A stretch of DNA of 64,000 nucleotides from Leptospira levettii (GCF_002812085.1 NZ_NPDM01000007.1:107018-171017); one strand, 5' to 3'. Shown: positions 36,649 through 46,687, counted from the first letter of the stretch. Notes: generated by a model from the sequence alone, not told the origin. Made by a program: numbers and translations.

Positions 36649-36785
36649 TTTTTATAAATTCCTGGGGAAGAGAGTGGAACGTTAGACCAGAGTGGGGCAT
36701 GCGGGTCATATGTCAAGGGAAAGTTCGAAAACGGACTTTACAGACGTTCTCCTAGTCCAAACCATGGGGATGGACCGTCCAAAAT

Positions 36786-37376
36786 ATGGGATTTATGAAG
36801 ACCCCCCTCAGTTTATTGATTAGTTTATGTCTCATTACTTGTGCACCTGCGAAATCCTCCTACTTCGGAGAGACTTTGTTTGTTGGTGTCACAGCCGATG
36901 GGGAAGAAATCAACTTTGCAAACTTGGCAAAAGACCAAATTGCAATGAATGTGTATTCTCCTGATTGTGTGCCTTGTTGGAAAGAAATTCCTGCATTAAA
37001 TTTATTATACGCTGAGATCCAAAACAAATTTCCAAACAAAGCAATTTATATGGTCGTTGATCCTTACCAAATTGTTCCAGATGTCACCGACGAACTTCCG
37101 TTTGGCCAAGTCTACCAAATGGCAAAAGAGAGGATGAAGGTTGAAATCAAAAATCGTAATATCCAAATCCCTATCATCTTTATGAAGAAACCTTTTCGAG
37201 TCAAGGAAGGTGGGCTTGTGACAGGGACACCAGAAACACTACTGTTCGAAACAAAACCACTGCGTTTGTATTATAACTTTTTGGGATCCATCTCAGAACT
37301 AACAACAAAAGAAACCATCGAGAAAGATCCTAAATTCAATTTCTTTCGTTACCAATTTGGAATGGAATCTATATGA
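36786..37376 (+). CDS. thioredoxin/TlpA-like lipoprotein
   Basis: A 196-residue lipoprotein (signal SLLISLCLITC, lipidated Cys). The middle reads MNVYSPDCVPCWKEIPAL, with a CVPC redox pair and the following Trp typical of TlpA/ResA. The C-terminal part (QIPIIFMKKPF) holds the cis-Pro loop. It should reduce or scramble disulfides outside the cytoplasm, for example in cytochrome c maturation. Its stop overlaps the next ATG by four bases. ATGs at 36786 and 36795 are both possible. Confidence 0.8.
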   Translation: MGFMKTPLSLLISLCLITCAPAKSSYFGETLFVGVTADGEEINFANLAKDQIAMNVYSPDCVPCWKEIPALNLLYAEIQNKFPNKAIYMVVDPYQIVPDVTDELPFGQVYQMAKERMKVEIKNRNIQIPIIFMKKPFRVKEGGLVTGTPETLLFETKPLRLYYNFLGSISELTTKETIEKDPKFNFFRYQFGMESI

Positions 37377-38062
37377 GAGCAGTGATTATTCGATTTATTG
37401 ATTGTGAAGGTCCTGGAATTCTAGAACCAATTTTACGAGAAAAAGGTTACCGTATAAGTTACCATAATGCTTATGATTCTCGTGTACATTTGATGCCTGA
37501 GATACATTTGAATTTTGATTTGATAGTCATGTTAGGTGGCCCGCAGTCAGTTGCCGATCCTGATAAACAAGAATTTTTTAAACCATACTATGAAATTGTT
37601 GAAAACGTAGTCGCTTTACCCAATAAAAAATTAATTGGAGTGTGTTTGGGATCTCAGATCATAGCACGGGCATTAGGTGCAAATGTGAGGCCTGGAACAA
37701 AGGGTCCCGAAACTGGGTTTTCCGAGCTTCAAATTTTAAAACCAGAACATCCTATCTTTTCTGGAATTCAAAAAGAATCCATAATGGCATTTCATTTGCA
37801 CGAAGATATTTTTGATATTCCTGTTGGAGCAGATCATTTACTTGCCAGTGATTTTTATGCAAACCAAATGTTTTCTTATAAGAACAAGGTGTTTGCATTT
37901 CAAACTCACTTGGAACCTACATTGACTATGTTACAAGTTTGGCAAAATGTCCATAAGGAGTTTATCTCCAAGGGCAATGGAGATTTTTCTAACATCGATT
38001 CTAAACAGAAATCCATGGAAGAAAATGCCAAAATCATTTTTAGCAATATTATAAATTTATAA
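37373..38062 (+). CDS. class I glutamine amidotransferase-like protein
   Basis: A 229-residue GATase domain. Nucleophile Cys lies in [15 protein letters not shown]; the His-x-Glu pair is in [22 protein letters not shown] is typical of the GMP-synthase-like group. It is a free-standing amidotransferase. It has no synthase partner in the window and might hydrolyse other gamma-glutamyl compounds. It overlaps the lipoprotein gene by four bases and lies about ten bases before secA. Confidence 0.85.
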   Translation: MRAVIIRFIDCEGPGILEPILREKGYRISYHNAYDSRVHLMPEIHLNFDLIVMLGGPQSVADPDKQEFFKPYYEIVENVVALPNKKLIGVCLGSQIIARALGANVRPGTKGPETGFSELQILKPEHPIFSGIQKESIMAFHLHEDIFDIPVGADHLLASDFYANQMFSYKNKVFAFQTHLEPTLTMLQVWQNVHKEFISKGNGDFSNIDSKQKSMEENAKIIFSNIINL

Positions 38063-38072
38063 CGGACAAAAC

Positions 38073-40832
38073 ATGTTTCAAAAAATCTTAACTATACTAT
38101 TCGGTAGCAAATACGAAAGAGATTTAAAAAGGCTCAATCCAATCGTAGAAGCAATCAATTCATTTGAAGTTACAATTAAAGCAATGGATGATGAAACACT
38201 TTCCTCTCAAACACTAAAGTTTAAAGAAAGATTGGCAAATGGGGAAACTCTTGATGATATTTTACCAGAAGCATTCGCAACTGTAAGAGAGGTAGCGTAT
38301 CGTACATTGGGTATGCGCCATTTCGATGTTCAGATGATGGGTGGTATTTCCTTACATTGGGGGAATATTTCTGAGATGAAAACCGGTGAGGGTAAAACGT
38401 TAACATCTACACTTCCTATTTATCTCAATTCACTTTCCGGTGAAGGAGTTCATGTTGTCACAGTAAACGACTATTTGGCAAAAAGGGATGCGAATTGGAT
38501 GCGTCCCGTTTTCGAATTTTTAAAAGTTTCTGTTGGTGTCATTCAACATGATATGGATCACGAAGAACGTAAAGTTGCCTATAATTCAGATATTACATAC
38601 GGAACAAACAACGAATTTGGTTTTGATTATTTACGTGATAACATGGTAAGTTACAAAGAACACCGTGTCCAAAGACAACATAACTTTGCTATTGTGGATG
38701 AGGTTGACTCTATCTTAATCGATGAAGCAAGAACTCCACTCATCATTTCAGGTCCAGCAGAAGAATCCACTGACAAATATCTAAAAGTAAATAAAATTAT
38801 CCCTAAGTTAATCGAAGGAGAAGACTTCGAGATTGATGAAAAAGCAAAAAATGTAATTTTGTCAGAAGCAGGTGTTCATCATGTTGAAAACTTATTAGAA
38901 GTAGAAAACCTTTACCATGCCGAAAATATTGAACTCGTTCACCACGTACAACAAGCTTTAAAAGCACATAAAATCTTTTTTAAAGACAAAGATTATGTAG
39001 TGCAAGATGGAGAAGTAATCATCGTGGATGAGTTTACAGGTCGTCTTATGAAAGGAAGACGTTACTCTGATGGTTTGCACCAGTCCTTGGAAGCAAAAGA
39101 AGGGGTTCCCATTGCACGTGAATCACAAACATTAGCTTCCATTACCTTCCAAAATTATTTCCGCATTTATAAAAAACTAGCTGGTATGACAGGAACAGCA
39201 GATACGGAAGCGGAAGAATTCAAAAAAATCTACAATTTAGATGTGATTGTGATTCCTTCTAATTTAAAAATCCAACGTCAAGATTTACCTGACCGTGTAT
39301 ATAAAACAGAACGAGAAAAGTTTGATGCTGTAGTCAAAGATATCCAAGAAAAAGTTTCAAGGAAACAGCCTGTGTTAGTTGGAACAATTTCAATTGAAAA
39401 ATCGGAAGTTCTATCTAAGTTATTGTTTTCACATGGAATCCAACACAATGTTTTAAACGCAAAACAACACGAAAGAGAATCGGAAATTGTTGCAAACGCT
39501 GGTAAACCAGGAGCCATCACAATTGCTACCAACATGGCAGGTCGGGGAACAGATATTGTTCTAGGTGGTGCGCCAAAATACAAAGATGATTTGGAAAAAT
39601 TGGATGATAAATGTGATTCATTAGGAATCAAAAACAAAAATGAATTAGAAGTAATTTATAGTTTTCGAGAATGTCTCATCAAACAAAAGTTTGATGATGC
39701 TGAGGGAAAAATTGCTGACGTTCGTAATGAAACGATCAAAAAAGAATGTCTGAAAATTTTAACGGATGCAAAAAAATGGAAAGTAGACCATGATTTTGTA
39801 ATTGGAGCAGGTGGACTTCATATCATCGGTTCCGAACGACATGAATCCAGAAGGATTGATAACCAGCTTCGTGGAAGGTCAGGTCGACAAGGTGATCCAG
39901 GTTCCTCAAGATTCTATTTATCGTTACAAGATGATTTAATGAGAATTTTTGGCTCTGATCGTATAGCACGTATCATGGATACTTTAAAAATGCCTGAAGG
40001 TCAAGAATTGGAACATAGTATGGTCTCCAATGCAATTGCTAGGGCACAAAAACGAGTCGAAGGCCACAATTTTGATATCAGGAAACACTTGTTAGAGTAT
40101 GACGATGTTATGAACCGTCAAAGAATTTACATATACGGGATTCGTAACGAACTATTGGATAAAGGAAATATGTCCAAAACCATCGTTGATTTTTTTGACG
40201 AAGTTGTGGAAAACCAAGTAATCCTATATTGCGAAGGTAATAATGTTGATGCTTGGGAACTAGACTCTCTCAATGAGTGGTTACAAAGTTTAGGGATCAA
40301 TCATACAATCGAAGTAAAAGATTTCAAAAAAGAATCAAATCCACAATTAAAAGTATTTGAAGTTGTATCCAAGTTGGTGAAAGAACTTTATGATTTTAAA
40401 GTTTCTTCCATCGGAGATGATATTTGGAGATCGATCGAAAGGAATGTTTTCCTAGATATTTTAGATCATAGATGGAAAGAGCACTTATATGCAATGGACC
40501 ATTTAAAAGAAGGAATTTGGACTGTTGGATATGGAGAAAAAAATCCACTCATCGAATACAAACTACAAGGGTTTAAGATGTTTGACCAATTGGTGGAAAA
40601 TCTTAAAAACGAAGTTGTTTCCTTTTTACTTAAAATTGAAGTAACTGAATCTGATAAAAAACAAGATGATTCCTCGCCAAAAGAGTACAAAAAAATTGGC
40701 CAAGAACAAAGAGCAGAAGTGGACATGTTTGGAAATGAGTTAAAATCCAATAAAACGAAACCACAAGTATCCTCAACCACAAGTTCTGGTGGAGGTTCGG
40801 AGAGAAGGTCTAGTCGCCGTAACAAGCGTTAG
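38073..40832 (+). CDS. secA: preprotein translocase ATPase SecA
   Basis: The motor that pushes precursor proteins through SecYEG. The 919-residue chain has Walker A as KTGEGKTL, the DEVD-type box [15 protein letters not shown], the motif IV-VI helicase block [12 protein letters not shown], and [15 protein letters not shown]. The C-terminus is [21 protein letters not shown], short and basic, and there is no CxCx8CH zinc motif, so the usual SecB/lipid-binding tail is absent. It is preceded closely by the GATase gene and followed by a hairpin terminator. Confidence 0.97.
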   Translation: MFQKILTILFGSKYERDLKRLNPIVEAINSFEVTIKAMDDETLSSQTLKFKERLANGETLDDILPEAFATVREVAYRTLGMRHFDVQMMGGISLHWGNISEMKTGEGKTLTSTLPIYLNSLSGEGVHVVTVNDYLAKRDANWMRPVFEFLKVSVGVIQHDMDHEERKVAYNSDITYGTNNEFGFDYLRDNMVSYKEHRVQRQHNFAIVDEVDSILIDEARTPLIISGPAEESTDKYLKVNKIIPKLIEGEDFEIDEKAKNVILSEAGVHHVENLLEVENLYHAENIELVHHVQQALKAHKIFFKDKDYVVQDGEVIIVDEFTGRLMKGRRYSDGLHQSLEAKEGVPIARESQTLASITFQNYFRIYKKLAGMTGTADTEAEEFKKIYNLDVIVIPSNLKIQRQDLPDRVYKTEREKFDAVVKDIQEKVSRKQPVLVGTISIEKSEVLSKLLFSHGIQHNVLNAKQHERESEIVANAGKPGAITIATNMAGRGTDIVLGGAPKYKDDLEKLDDKCDSLGIKNKNELEVIYSFRECLIKQKFDDAEGKIADVRNETIKKECLKILTDAKKWKVDHDFVIGAGGLHIIGSERHESRRIDNQLRGRSGRQGDPGSSRFYLSLQDDLMRIFGSDRIARIMDTLKMPEGQELEHSMVSNAIARAQKRVEGHNFDIRKHLLEYDDVMNRQRIYIYGIRNELLDKGNMSKTIVDFFDEVVENQVILYCEGNNVDAWELDSLNEWLQSLGINHTIEVKDFKKESNPQLKVFEVVSKLVKELYDFKVSSIGDDIWRSIERNVFLDILDHRWKEHLYAMDHLKEGIWTVGYGEKNPLIEYKLQGFKMFDQLVENLKNEVVSFLLKIEVTESDKKQDDSSPKEYKKIGQEQRAEVDMFGNELKSNKTKPQVSSTTSSGGGSERRSSRRNKR

Positions 40833-40836
40833 AATC

Positions 40837-40865
40837 AATTGTGTTGGAAATCTTCCAACACAATT
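40837..40865 (+). terminator. hairpin after secA
   Basis: AATTGTGTTGGAA (40837-40849) pairs perfectly with TTCCAACACAATT (40853-40865). It sits four bases after the secA stop. No T-run follows, so termination may be partial. Confidence 0.65.
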
Positions 40866-40895
40866 CAATCAATCTGTATTTACTTTAAAAAAAAA

Positions 40896-40934
40896 CTCAA
40901 GTAGTCTAATTAATTTCTAACTAGACTACTTGAG
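40896..40934 (-). terminator. terminator of the minus-strand lipoprotein operon
   Basis: CTCAAGTAGTCTA (40896-40908) pairs perfectly with TAGACTACTTGAG (40922-40934). On the minus strand it is followed by a run of nine T (A-run at 40887-40895), so it serves the cobalamin-controlled lipoprotein genes. Confidence 0.85.
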
Positions 40935-40954
40935 GGTTCAAATTGAAAATACCC

Positions 40955-41836
40955 TTATTCTATATATTTTGCGACAACACCATCTATGTCGGATCCATTG
41001 TCATATGAATGTGGATAGGTGTATCCATTCCCTGTGTTTGGGTTTGTAACAGCGGATGCGGAAATCATTTTTATATATTTAAATCCATTTGTTTGGATAT
41101 TTGAACGAGCTGTTGCATCACAGTTAGCACCTGGACCACCAACAATTAGGTCATCTAAATTGAATCCATCTCCTCCACCTAACAGAAATCCATTTCCTGT
41201 TGGAGTAAATAATTCACTTAATGAAAATGGTTTTGTGGCCATATTATAAATTACTGGTCTAAGTCCTGCAAAACCTGGCCAAGATGATATTTTATTACTG
41301 TCGGATACACTTGGGTTATAACCACTGAGATCAAATCCACAATATTCTGTTCCATTAAAAGAAACTTGTACAACCATTGGATCAAAAGCATAACGATCGC
41401 TAGATTCTGATACCTTGAATGGATTTTCGTAGACGATAAAATCAATGCCACTTACATTTTTTACCGTTTTGCCTGCCCAAGATAAAATGAAACTAGCTCC
41501 AGCACCTGTTAAATTTAATGCATATACATCTAAGGATCCAGAAAACTCACCACCTCCACAAATACCATTGATCGCTTTCGTAGGGTTATTAAATCCACTT
41601 ATGGTTGAATTGGCGGAGACAACTGTATTTGCAATTGGAATCTCAGTAGGTAGAGACGTTGGTGGACATGGAATTGCGGAAGAATTGTTGACTCGTGGAA
41701 TTGCGAGTAACGACAATAAGACATCATTATTATTTTCCTCTCCTTTACATTGTAAAAAAGGAAAAGATAAAATGAATATAAATAGGGCTGATTTTATTTT
41801 GTATGTTCCCAATTTGTTTCTCCTATTTGCCTTCAT
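40955..41836 (-). CDS. LIC_13355-like family lipoprotein, second gene after the cobalamin riboswitch
   Basis: A 293-residue lipoprotein; the signal ends SFPFLQC and residues 30-60 are low-complexity. From about residue 85 there is a domain with NPTKAINGICGGGEFSGSLDVYALN, SGIDFIVYENPF, AFDPMVVQVSFNGTEYCGF and LDDLIVGGPGANCD. I associate this pattern with the LIC_13355 family of leptospiral lipoproteins and with related surface proteins elsewhere. It lies 32 bases after the first gene of the riboswitch operon, has no ribosome binding site conflict and ends before a strong terminator. I infer a surface location and possible cobalamin uptake, but this is not shown. Confidence 0.75.
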   Translation of the reverse strand: MKANRRNKLGTYKIKSALFIFILSFPFLQCKGEENNNDVLLSLLAIPRVNNSSAIPCPPTSLPTEIPIANTVVSANSTISGFNNPTKAINGICGGGEFSGSLDVYALNLTGAGASFILSWAGKTVKNVSGIDFIVYENPFKVSESSDRYAFDPMVVQVSFNGTEYCGFDLSGYNPSVSDSNKISSWPGFAGLRPVIYNMATKPFSLSELFTPTGNGFLLGGGDGFNLDDLIVGGPGANCDATARSNIQTNGFKYIKMISASAVTNPNTGNGYTYPHSYDNGSDIDGVVAKYIE

Positions 41837-41868
41837 TCAATAGTATAATGAAGGCAAAATTTTGATTC

Positions 41869-42450
41869 TTAAAAAGTTCTCGTTAGAAAATTGAAAGCAA
41901 AGGAACCATTACATCCAGCAGACTTTGGATTTGTAGTATAAACTGTTCCTGATGCTTTTCTTGAATTAAGGTCTGTTTTTGTTTCGGCTAACGTTGGTTT
42001 GCCATTAAAGACATCACAAATTAAAATTTCTTTTGCTTCTGTAATCGTCCAAATGAGTGCAGAAATATTTGCGCTATTCTTAGGTTTGTAATAGAGTACT
42101 CGATCGGTATTACTAAATTCTACAATTTCTGCATTAACTCTGTAAGTTGAAGTACCTGCACCATTTACATAGTCTACATATAAATATCCAGTTGTAGTTC
42201 CAAAATTAGATTGGATTGATACTGTATTTGAGCCAGGTGTATTACATGAACCAGCTGAACAACTTGCTTGTAAATAGGTACCTCTAATTTCGATTTGCCC
42301 TGCTTCTTTTGTCGATGACTCTACAGTTTTTAATAAACCTAATGCTAGATTATTGTCCGCGACTGATTTGTCTACTTTACCGGTGTCTGCACATCCTGAA
42401 ATGGCAAGTGCACATAACATCACGAGCGTTAGTTTAAATATAGTTTTCAT
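41869..42450 (-). CDS. four-Cys lipoprotein, first gene after the cobalamin riboswitch
   Basis: A 193-residue lipoprotein; the signal ends LALAISGC-like (ALAISGC) and the lipid-anchored Cys is residue 20. The mature domain has four further cysteines, two in SCSAGSC and one each in LICDVF and SAGCNG, probably two disulfides. A beta-rich domain includes TTGYLYVDYVNGAG. I cannot place it in a family. AGGAG lies seven bases upstream of the ATG, but in a hairpin arm. It is followed by the LIC_13355-like gene. A cobalamin riboswitch lies about 215 bases upstream, which suggests expression when the vitamin is scarce. Confidence 0.8.
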   Translation of the reverse strand: MKTIFKLTLVMLCALAISGCADTGKVDKSVADNNLALGLLKTVESSTKEAGQIEIRGTYLQASCSAGSCNTPGSNTVSIQSNFGTTTGYLYVDYVNGAGTSTYRVNAEIVEFSNTDRVLYYKPKNSANISALIWTITEAKEILICDVFNGKPTLAETKTDLNSRKASGTVYTTNPKSAGCNGSFAFNFLTRTF

Positions 42451-42459
42451 TTAGATTCT

Positions 42460-42483
42460 CCTAAATCTTTTTTGAAATTTAGG
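42460..42483 (-). promoter_or_regulatory. hairpin hiding the ribosome binding site of the first lipoprotein gene
   Basis: On the minus strand CCTAAAT (42477-42483) pairs with ATTTAGG (42460-42466) across a ten-base loop. The right arm carries most of the AGGAG that lies seven bases before the ATG at 42450. Such an arrangement suits a translational on/off switch. Confidence 0.6.
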
Positions 42484-42578
42484 GGAACGCGAAACGGAAA
42501 GTTGATACGACATGAATGTATCCATGTGTATACCAAATCTAAAGATGATAATCGAATAGTTTTGTTTTCCATACGGGT

Positions 42579-42600
42579 GCCCCGAATTTTCCTTCGGGGC
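42579..42600 (-). other. GC-rich hairpin in the riboswitch leader
   Basis: GCCCCGAA (42579-42586) and TTCGGGGC (42593-42600) form an 8-bp stem. It lies between the aptamer and the lipoprotein gene. No T-run follows on the minus strand, so it is not a standard terminator in that direction. Confidence 0.6.
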
Positions 42601-42606
42601 CCCTTT

Positions 42607-42633
42607 ATGCTCTTTATTGAAAATAAAGAGCAT
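42607..42633 (-). other. long AT-rich hairpin in the riboswitch leader
   Basis: ATGCTCTTTATT (42607-42618) and AATAAAGAGCAT (42622-42633) pair perfectly over 12 bp with a three-base loop. It lies directly after the cobalamin aptamer and before the GC-rich hairpin. It is likely part of the expression platform. Confidence 0.65.
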
Positions 42634-42664
42634 AAGTGTGCAAAGTTCCCAATCCACGAGAAAA

Positions 42665-42785
42665 CATTGCGGGGAAGATCTGGCTCAACAGAAAATAGAA
42701 TGATCCATTTTCCGTATTACAGTTGCGGGTCAGCACAGGATTCTCACCTGTTTCCTCCCTGAAGGTATTGTCACATTTGTCTTAG
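42665..42785 (-). promoter_or_regulatory. cobalamin (adenosylcobalamin) riboswitch
   Basis: The minus strand carries the conserved core: GGGAGGAAACAGG-TGAGAAT-CCTGT, then GCTGACCCGCAACTGTAA, which is the most conserved block of the Cobalamin riboswitch class, then the 3' box GAGCCAGATCTTCCCCGC at 42669-42686 (variant of GCCAGGAGACCTGCC). It begins within about 30 bases of the stop of the di-heme peroxidase gene and acts on the two lipoprotein genes downstream. Cobalamin binding normally reduces expression. The exact ligand form and the platform are not shown by the sequence. Confidence 0.92.
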
Positions 42786-42812
42786 CATTATTTTGCGTCA
42801 ACAGAATTAATT

Positions 42813-43895
42813 TTATTTAGTTTTATCTGATAAAGTTTTTAAGAACACAATGAGCAAATCTATTTCTGAACTCGTCAATCGTCTGTTCAATTTGAACTCA
42901 TTCATTCTTCCAATTGTCTCCTTAAGGGAAGTTACGCTTCCGTCATGGAAGTATGGTTGAGTTAAGGTAACGTTTCTTAAGCTGGGGATTTTAAATACAT
43001 ACCGATCATTTGAATCACCTGTTACTTCAAATTTACCAAAATCATTTGGATTATATAAAGAAACAGATTCAAGTTTTGATAGATGATTTCCACCTAACAG
43101 ATATCCAGAATGGCAATTGGTACACCCAACATCTAAAAAAATATTCAAACCATCCAATTCCTGTCGATTGAAGATGAGTAAGTTACCCAAAACAAAATCA
43201 TCAAATTTCGATTTGGAAACTAAACTCCTTTCAAAAGCAGATATCGATAATTTAACATTGTGTAGGTTAATGTTTGGATTTGAAGGAAAGGCATTTGCGA
43301 AATATTCACTATAAGAGGGATCATTCTGGATTTTTTGGATCAGTTCAGATTCAGAAGACAATGACATTTCCATAGGATTGATAAATGGATCAATTGCTTG
43401 GTCATAGAGTGAATTTCTCCTACCGTCCCAAAATAGTACAGAATTATACCCAACATTAAAAATCGTTGGGGTATTTCTTTTCCCAAGTTGGCCAAAGGTA
43501 CCCCGCGGGGTAGTTTGACGATCCATACCTGCAGATCTTCCATCAATTGGATGGCAGGTAACACATGCTTGTATTTGATTTGCAGACAAATTAATATCAC
43601 GAAAAAGTTTATTCCCCAATTTGATTTTTGCTTCCGTATCATCTTCTGAACCTGGTGGAGAATTCGGAAGAGACCCAATTTGATTTTTGGCTCTTTGTTG
43701 GAGATCGGAAGCAAAAGAAATATCGTTAATAAATTGTATTGAGATTAAATGTTGAAATTGGTAGTTTTCATTGTTAGAATTTTTGAATTCTTTGCAATTA
43801 GAAAAACAAACGAACGTTAGTGTTAGGAAAAAATGGATTAAAAAATTTAGAGCATCATTTACTCTTTTGGCTACAACGGATCCCATGATGACCAA
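42813..43895 (-). CDS. lipidated di-heme cytochrome c peroxidase / MauG-like protein
   Basis: A 360-residue periplasmic or surface protein. The N-terminal helix (FLTLTFVCFSNC) ends in a likely lipobox, Cys34. Haem sites are CVTCH (111-115) and CTNCH (258-262). WDGRRNSLYDQAIDPFINPMEM and SISAFERSL are blocks of the CcpA/MauG family, and SLRNVTLTQPYFHDGSV is the C-terminal signature. It should either remove hydrogen peroxide or oxidise a partner protein. ATGs at 43895 and 43886 are both possible. The cobalamin riboswitch begins right after its stop, so the two lipoprotein genes could share its transcript. Confidence 0.88.
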   Translation of the reverse strand: MVIMGSVVAKRVNDALNFLIHFFLTLTFVCFSNCKEFKNSNNENYQFQHLISIQFINDISFASDLQQRAKNQIGSLPNSPPGSEDDTEAKIKLGNKLFRDINLSANQIQACVTCHPIDGRSAGMDRQTTPRGTFGQLGKRNTPTIFNVGYNSVLFWDGRRNSLYDQAIDPFINPMEMSLSSESELIQKIQNDPSYSEYFANAFPSNPNINLHNVKLSISAFERSLVSKSKFDDFVLGNLLIFNRQELDGLNIFLDVGCTNCHSGYLLGGNHLSKLESVSLYNPNDFGKFEVTGDSNDRYVFKIPSLRNVTLTQPYFHDGSVTSLKETIGRMNEFKLNRRLTSSEIDLLIVFLKTLSDKTK

Positions 43896-43985
43896 ACAGT
43901 GAATTCATGCGATTTTGAGCAAACCAATTTCGGGAAATAAAAAATTCGTTTATCTGTTAGGTGGTGAAGTCGAGAAAATCATTTA

Positions 43986-46040
43986 TTAATCGGTGCGAAA
44001 AGTATTTGTAATCATCGCAATGTTAGTTGCAATGTCTCCAATTTTTTGGCTCACTTGGTTTAAATCTTCAGAATTATTGGCGAGTTCTTGGGCACTTCCA
44101 GATAATGTATTGACCGTATTAACCATGTCTTCCGATGCTTTTTTCTGTTCTCTACTCGAAAATTCGATCGTTCGTGCCATCTCTTCCAATCCATTGAGTT
44201 CGCTTGTAACACTGAGTAAACTTTTGGATTGAGTTGTCATTTCCTCTTTTAAATGGCTTACTGCATTATTCATGCGTTTTGATTGCCCCACAATTTCACT
44301 GAGTGCACTCACTGCTTCCATTACATGAGTAGAACCTTCATTGACTACAAGATGACTTTTATCGATTAACTTTTTAATGCTCTTCACTGAGGATTGTGTT
44401 TTGTCTGCTAATTTAGAAATTTCCTCTGCCACTACAGCAAATCCCATCCCAGCATCACCAGCTCGTGCTGCTTCTATACTAGCGTTTAATGCAAGCAAGT
44501 TGGTTCTTTCCGAAATTTCGGTAATCAAATCAATGATTCCTGTGATCTCTTTTGTCACAGATCGGATTTCAGTCATTGTTATGTCGGTATTTTTAATAGA
44601 ATCATTCCCGGAATTTGCAAGTAACGTTGATTGATTGGAAAGGTCAGTTAATTGTAATAGAGCCTTTTCAATATTTGTTATCGAACTTTTGATCGTTGTC
44701 ATTTCTTCCGTAATTTTTACTATGTTCTTTGTTTCATTTGTGATGAATTCGAACATAATTTCGAATGATGTGGTTAACTCTTCCAATGAGGCTGCAGATT
44801 CTTCCGATACAGATGCAAGCGAAGTTGCGTTATCAGAAACAGAAATTGCATCTTGTTTTAATTTTGATGATACTTTCTCTGATTCACTGACTGACATTTT
44901 TAATTGGTTCATGATCTGGTTTAGATTTTCTAAGAATAAATTAATGGAGTAAGTGATTTTACCGATTTCATTATTTCCGAAGTCGGGTAATTTATTAGTA
45001 AGATCTGCTTCGCCACTTGAGAGTTCATCAATCTTAATGAGCACTTTTTTTAGAGGATCATTTATGCTTTTAAATATAAAATATACGAAAACAGAAGCTA
45101 TCAGTAAGGAAATGAATACCAAGATGATATTAAAATTTCGTTTCCAGGTAAGTAATTTTACACGGTCGCTTATCATTTGTTCGAGGATAAAATTTGACGT
45201 GTCCTGAATGGTGCCAGCGATGGAAGTACCTTTGTGTATCGTGTTAAATAGTGTATCAGCTGATGTTGGTTTGATTTGGTTTTGCAAGAGAGTTTTCTTA
45301 AGCTCTACTATGTATTCGGAACAAGTTTTTTCTGAATTTTTTTTGCCTTCTTCCAATTCTTTTTTGTATTTTTGATTGGCATCAAAGGATTTTTTATACG
45401 ATTTACTGATTTCTCTACACGTTACTTCAATTCCATTTATTGTTAAGATGGCTTTGGTAAGACTTTCACTCGAAAATGTTTTTGATTTGGCGTTCGCACC
45501 TAAGTATTCATTTCGAATCATTTCCTTTAATAAGGAAATGTTTTGGTATATGGATGGCACACGAAACAATACAATTTCCATCTGGTAATACGAATCAACC
45601 TCTGGATCTAAGATTAAATTCGAAAGGTCTCCAATTTTTAACAAAAGTTCCTGTGTTTCATTCAAAAATTGTAGGGACGTAGTTTGGTCGAATGAATCCA
45701 TTTTTGAATATTGTTCAAGTTTCACAACTTCATCAGCATCCAAGCTGATGATCTTTGTTTCACTAATTTTTGTTTTGATCTCTTGGAGTAAGGGGATTAA
45801 ATCTTTGGTTGACTCTTGCCCAATTTTTAATCTACGTAATCCTTCTCGATAGGTTCTTGAGATGGGTTTGATCGTAACCAATCCAAGTTGTTCCTTTCTC
45901 GAGAATTCTAAGGTTTCGTTTTGTGATTGGACTAATAAAAATAATATAAATACCAAGGATACAATGAGCGGAAGAGGGAAGAGTAGTAGTCGGCTTTGGA
46001 TAGAAATTTTCGATAGAAATCTCATTACTATTAAACTCAT
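43986..46040 (-). CDS. methyl-accepting chemotaxis protein
   Basis: A 684-residue transmembrane chemoreceptor. The first helix is about residues 15-35, followed by a periplasmic helical sensor of about 270 residues, then a second helix ([19 protein letters not shown]), a HAMP domain and a signalling domain whose hairpin tip reads [33 protein letters not shown]. No CheR tether pentapeptide is present at the C-terminus. The ligand is unknown. It is transcribed separately from the di-heme peroxidase gene. Confidence 0.93.
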   Translation of the reverse strand: MSLIVMRFLSKISIQSRLLLFPLPLIVSLVFILFLLVQSQNETLEFSRKEQLGLVTIKPISRTYREGLRRLKIGQESTKDLIPLLQEIKTKISETKIISLDADEVVKLEQYSKMDSFDQTTSLQFLNETQELLLKIGDLSNLILDPEVDSYYQMEIVLFRVPSIYQNISLLKEMIRNEYLGANAKSKTFSSESLTKAILTINGIEVTCREISKSYKKSFDANQKYKKELEEGKKNSEKTCSEYIVELKKTLLQNQIKPTSADTLFNTIHKGTSIAGTIQDTSNFILEQMISDRVKLLTWKRNFNIILVFISLLIASVFVYFIFKSINDPLKKVLIKIDELSSGEADLTNKLPDFGNNEIGKITYSINLFLENLNQIMNQLKMSVSESEKVSSKLKQDAISVSDNATSLASVSEESAASLEELTTSFEIMFEFITNETKNIVKITEEMTTIKSSITNIEKALLQLTDLSNQSTLLANSGNDSIKNTDITMTEIRSVTKEITGIIDLITEISERTNLLALNASIEAARAGDAGMGFAVVAEEISKLADKTQSSVKSIKKLIDKSHLVVNEGSTHVMEAVSALSEIVGQSKRMNNAVSHLKEEMTTQSKSLLSVTSELNGLEEMARTIEFSSREQKKASEDMVNTVNTLSGSAQELANNSEDLNQVSQKIGDIATNIAMITNTFRTD

Positions 46041-46140
46041 TTTAAGGTTCAGACGATTTTTTATAACATTTCATTGCAAACGGATTAATGATTTCCAAAA
46101 TTTTACTCATTTCATTTCTTAGAAGATCTACGGAGGATTT

Positions 46141-46587
46141 ATGAAACAATCCCTAGTCATTCCCATTCTACTTGTCTCTATGCAATGCGCAAAAACGGTA
46201 CAGGTAAAAAACCAAGAAAACCTTTTTGAAAATTGTATGAAAACGTTCCAAGATGAACAAAAGTGCAAAGAATTTATGTCAAACTCTGTTAAAGATATCC
46301 AAACAGATGAAGAAAAACGTGAGGCAGATCTTGCTAAGTTGACAAAAGAACAACTGGCTGGTCTTAAATTACGTAAGGAAATCAAGGATACTCTACCTGG
46401 TAAGAATGGTATTTTTGTCAAAGAGTTCATCGGGGATCCTGATGAAGTCAAGAGGGGAGGGGACAGAGAGTATTGGATTTATAAAAGACCGATTTGTAAA
46501 TTTGATGGTGAATCTTTGCCAGATAAAGAAATCACTGTGATTTTTAGAAGGTCCTTTGTTGAGAAGGTGGAACATAAAAAACCATAA
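46141..46587 (+). CDS. short lipoprotein of unknown function
   Basis: A 148-residue protein whose short signal ends PILLVSMQC with the lipid Cys at residue 16. The rest is charged, rich in Lys and Glu, with paired cysteines (ENCMKTF, QKCKEF, KRPICKF), and ends EKVEHKKP. GGAGG lies four bases before the ATG. I do not recognise the family. It is divergent from the chemoreceptor and converges with the small lipoprotein gene at 46688, with a terminator between. Confidence 0.65.
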   Translation: MKQSLVIPILLVSMQCAKTVQVKNQENLFENCMKTFQDEQKCKEFMSNSVKDIQTDEEKREADLAKLTKEQLAGLKLRKEIKDTLPGKNGIFVKEFIGDPDEVKRGGDREYWIYKRPICKFDGESLPDKEITVIFRRSFVEKVEHKKP

Positions 46588-46651
46588 GTGTCGCTGATTC
46601 ATTTTTCTTTCGATTTTGTATTGAAAAGGTTTATGTCAAAGTGAAGGAAAT

Positions 46652-46675
46652 AGTCAGGAGTGTGATCTCCTGACT
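46652..46675. terminator. bidirectional terminator hairpin
   Basis: AGTCAGGAG (46652-46660) pairs perfectly with CTCCTGACT (46667-46675) between convergent lipoprotein genes. Each side has only a weak T-run. Confidence 0.7.
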
Positions 46676-46687
46676 GTGAGTGTGTTT

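Noticed and set aside
42579..42633. Intrinsic terminator in the riboswitch leader
   Set aside because: The hairpins lack a T-run on the minus strand, so I call them platform structure instead.
42451..42657. 68-residue minus-strand frame in the riboswitch leader ending at the lipoprotein ATG
   Set aside because: It runs through the leader hairpins, starts with a GTG that has no ribosome binding site, and its composition is not protein-like.
40955..43895. MbnP/MbnH metallo-mystery pair as an explanation for the peroxidase and four-Cys lipoprotein
   Set aside because: The four-Cys lipoprotein lacks the typical MbnP sequence blocks and is too short; the riboswitch points to cobalamin.
43993..46122. 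Several plus-strand frames opposite the chemoreceptor
   Set aside because: They are antisense to a well-supported gene with strong chemoreceptor domains and show no families.
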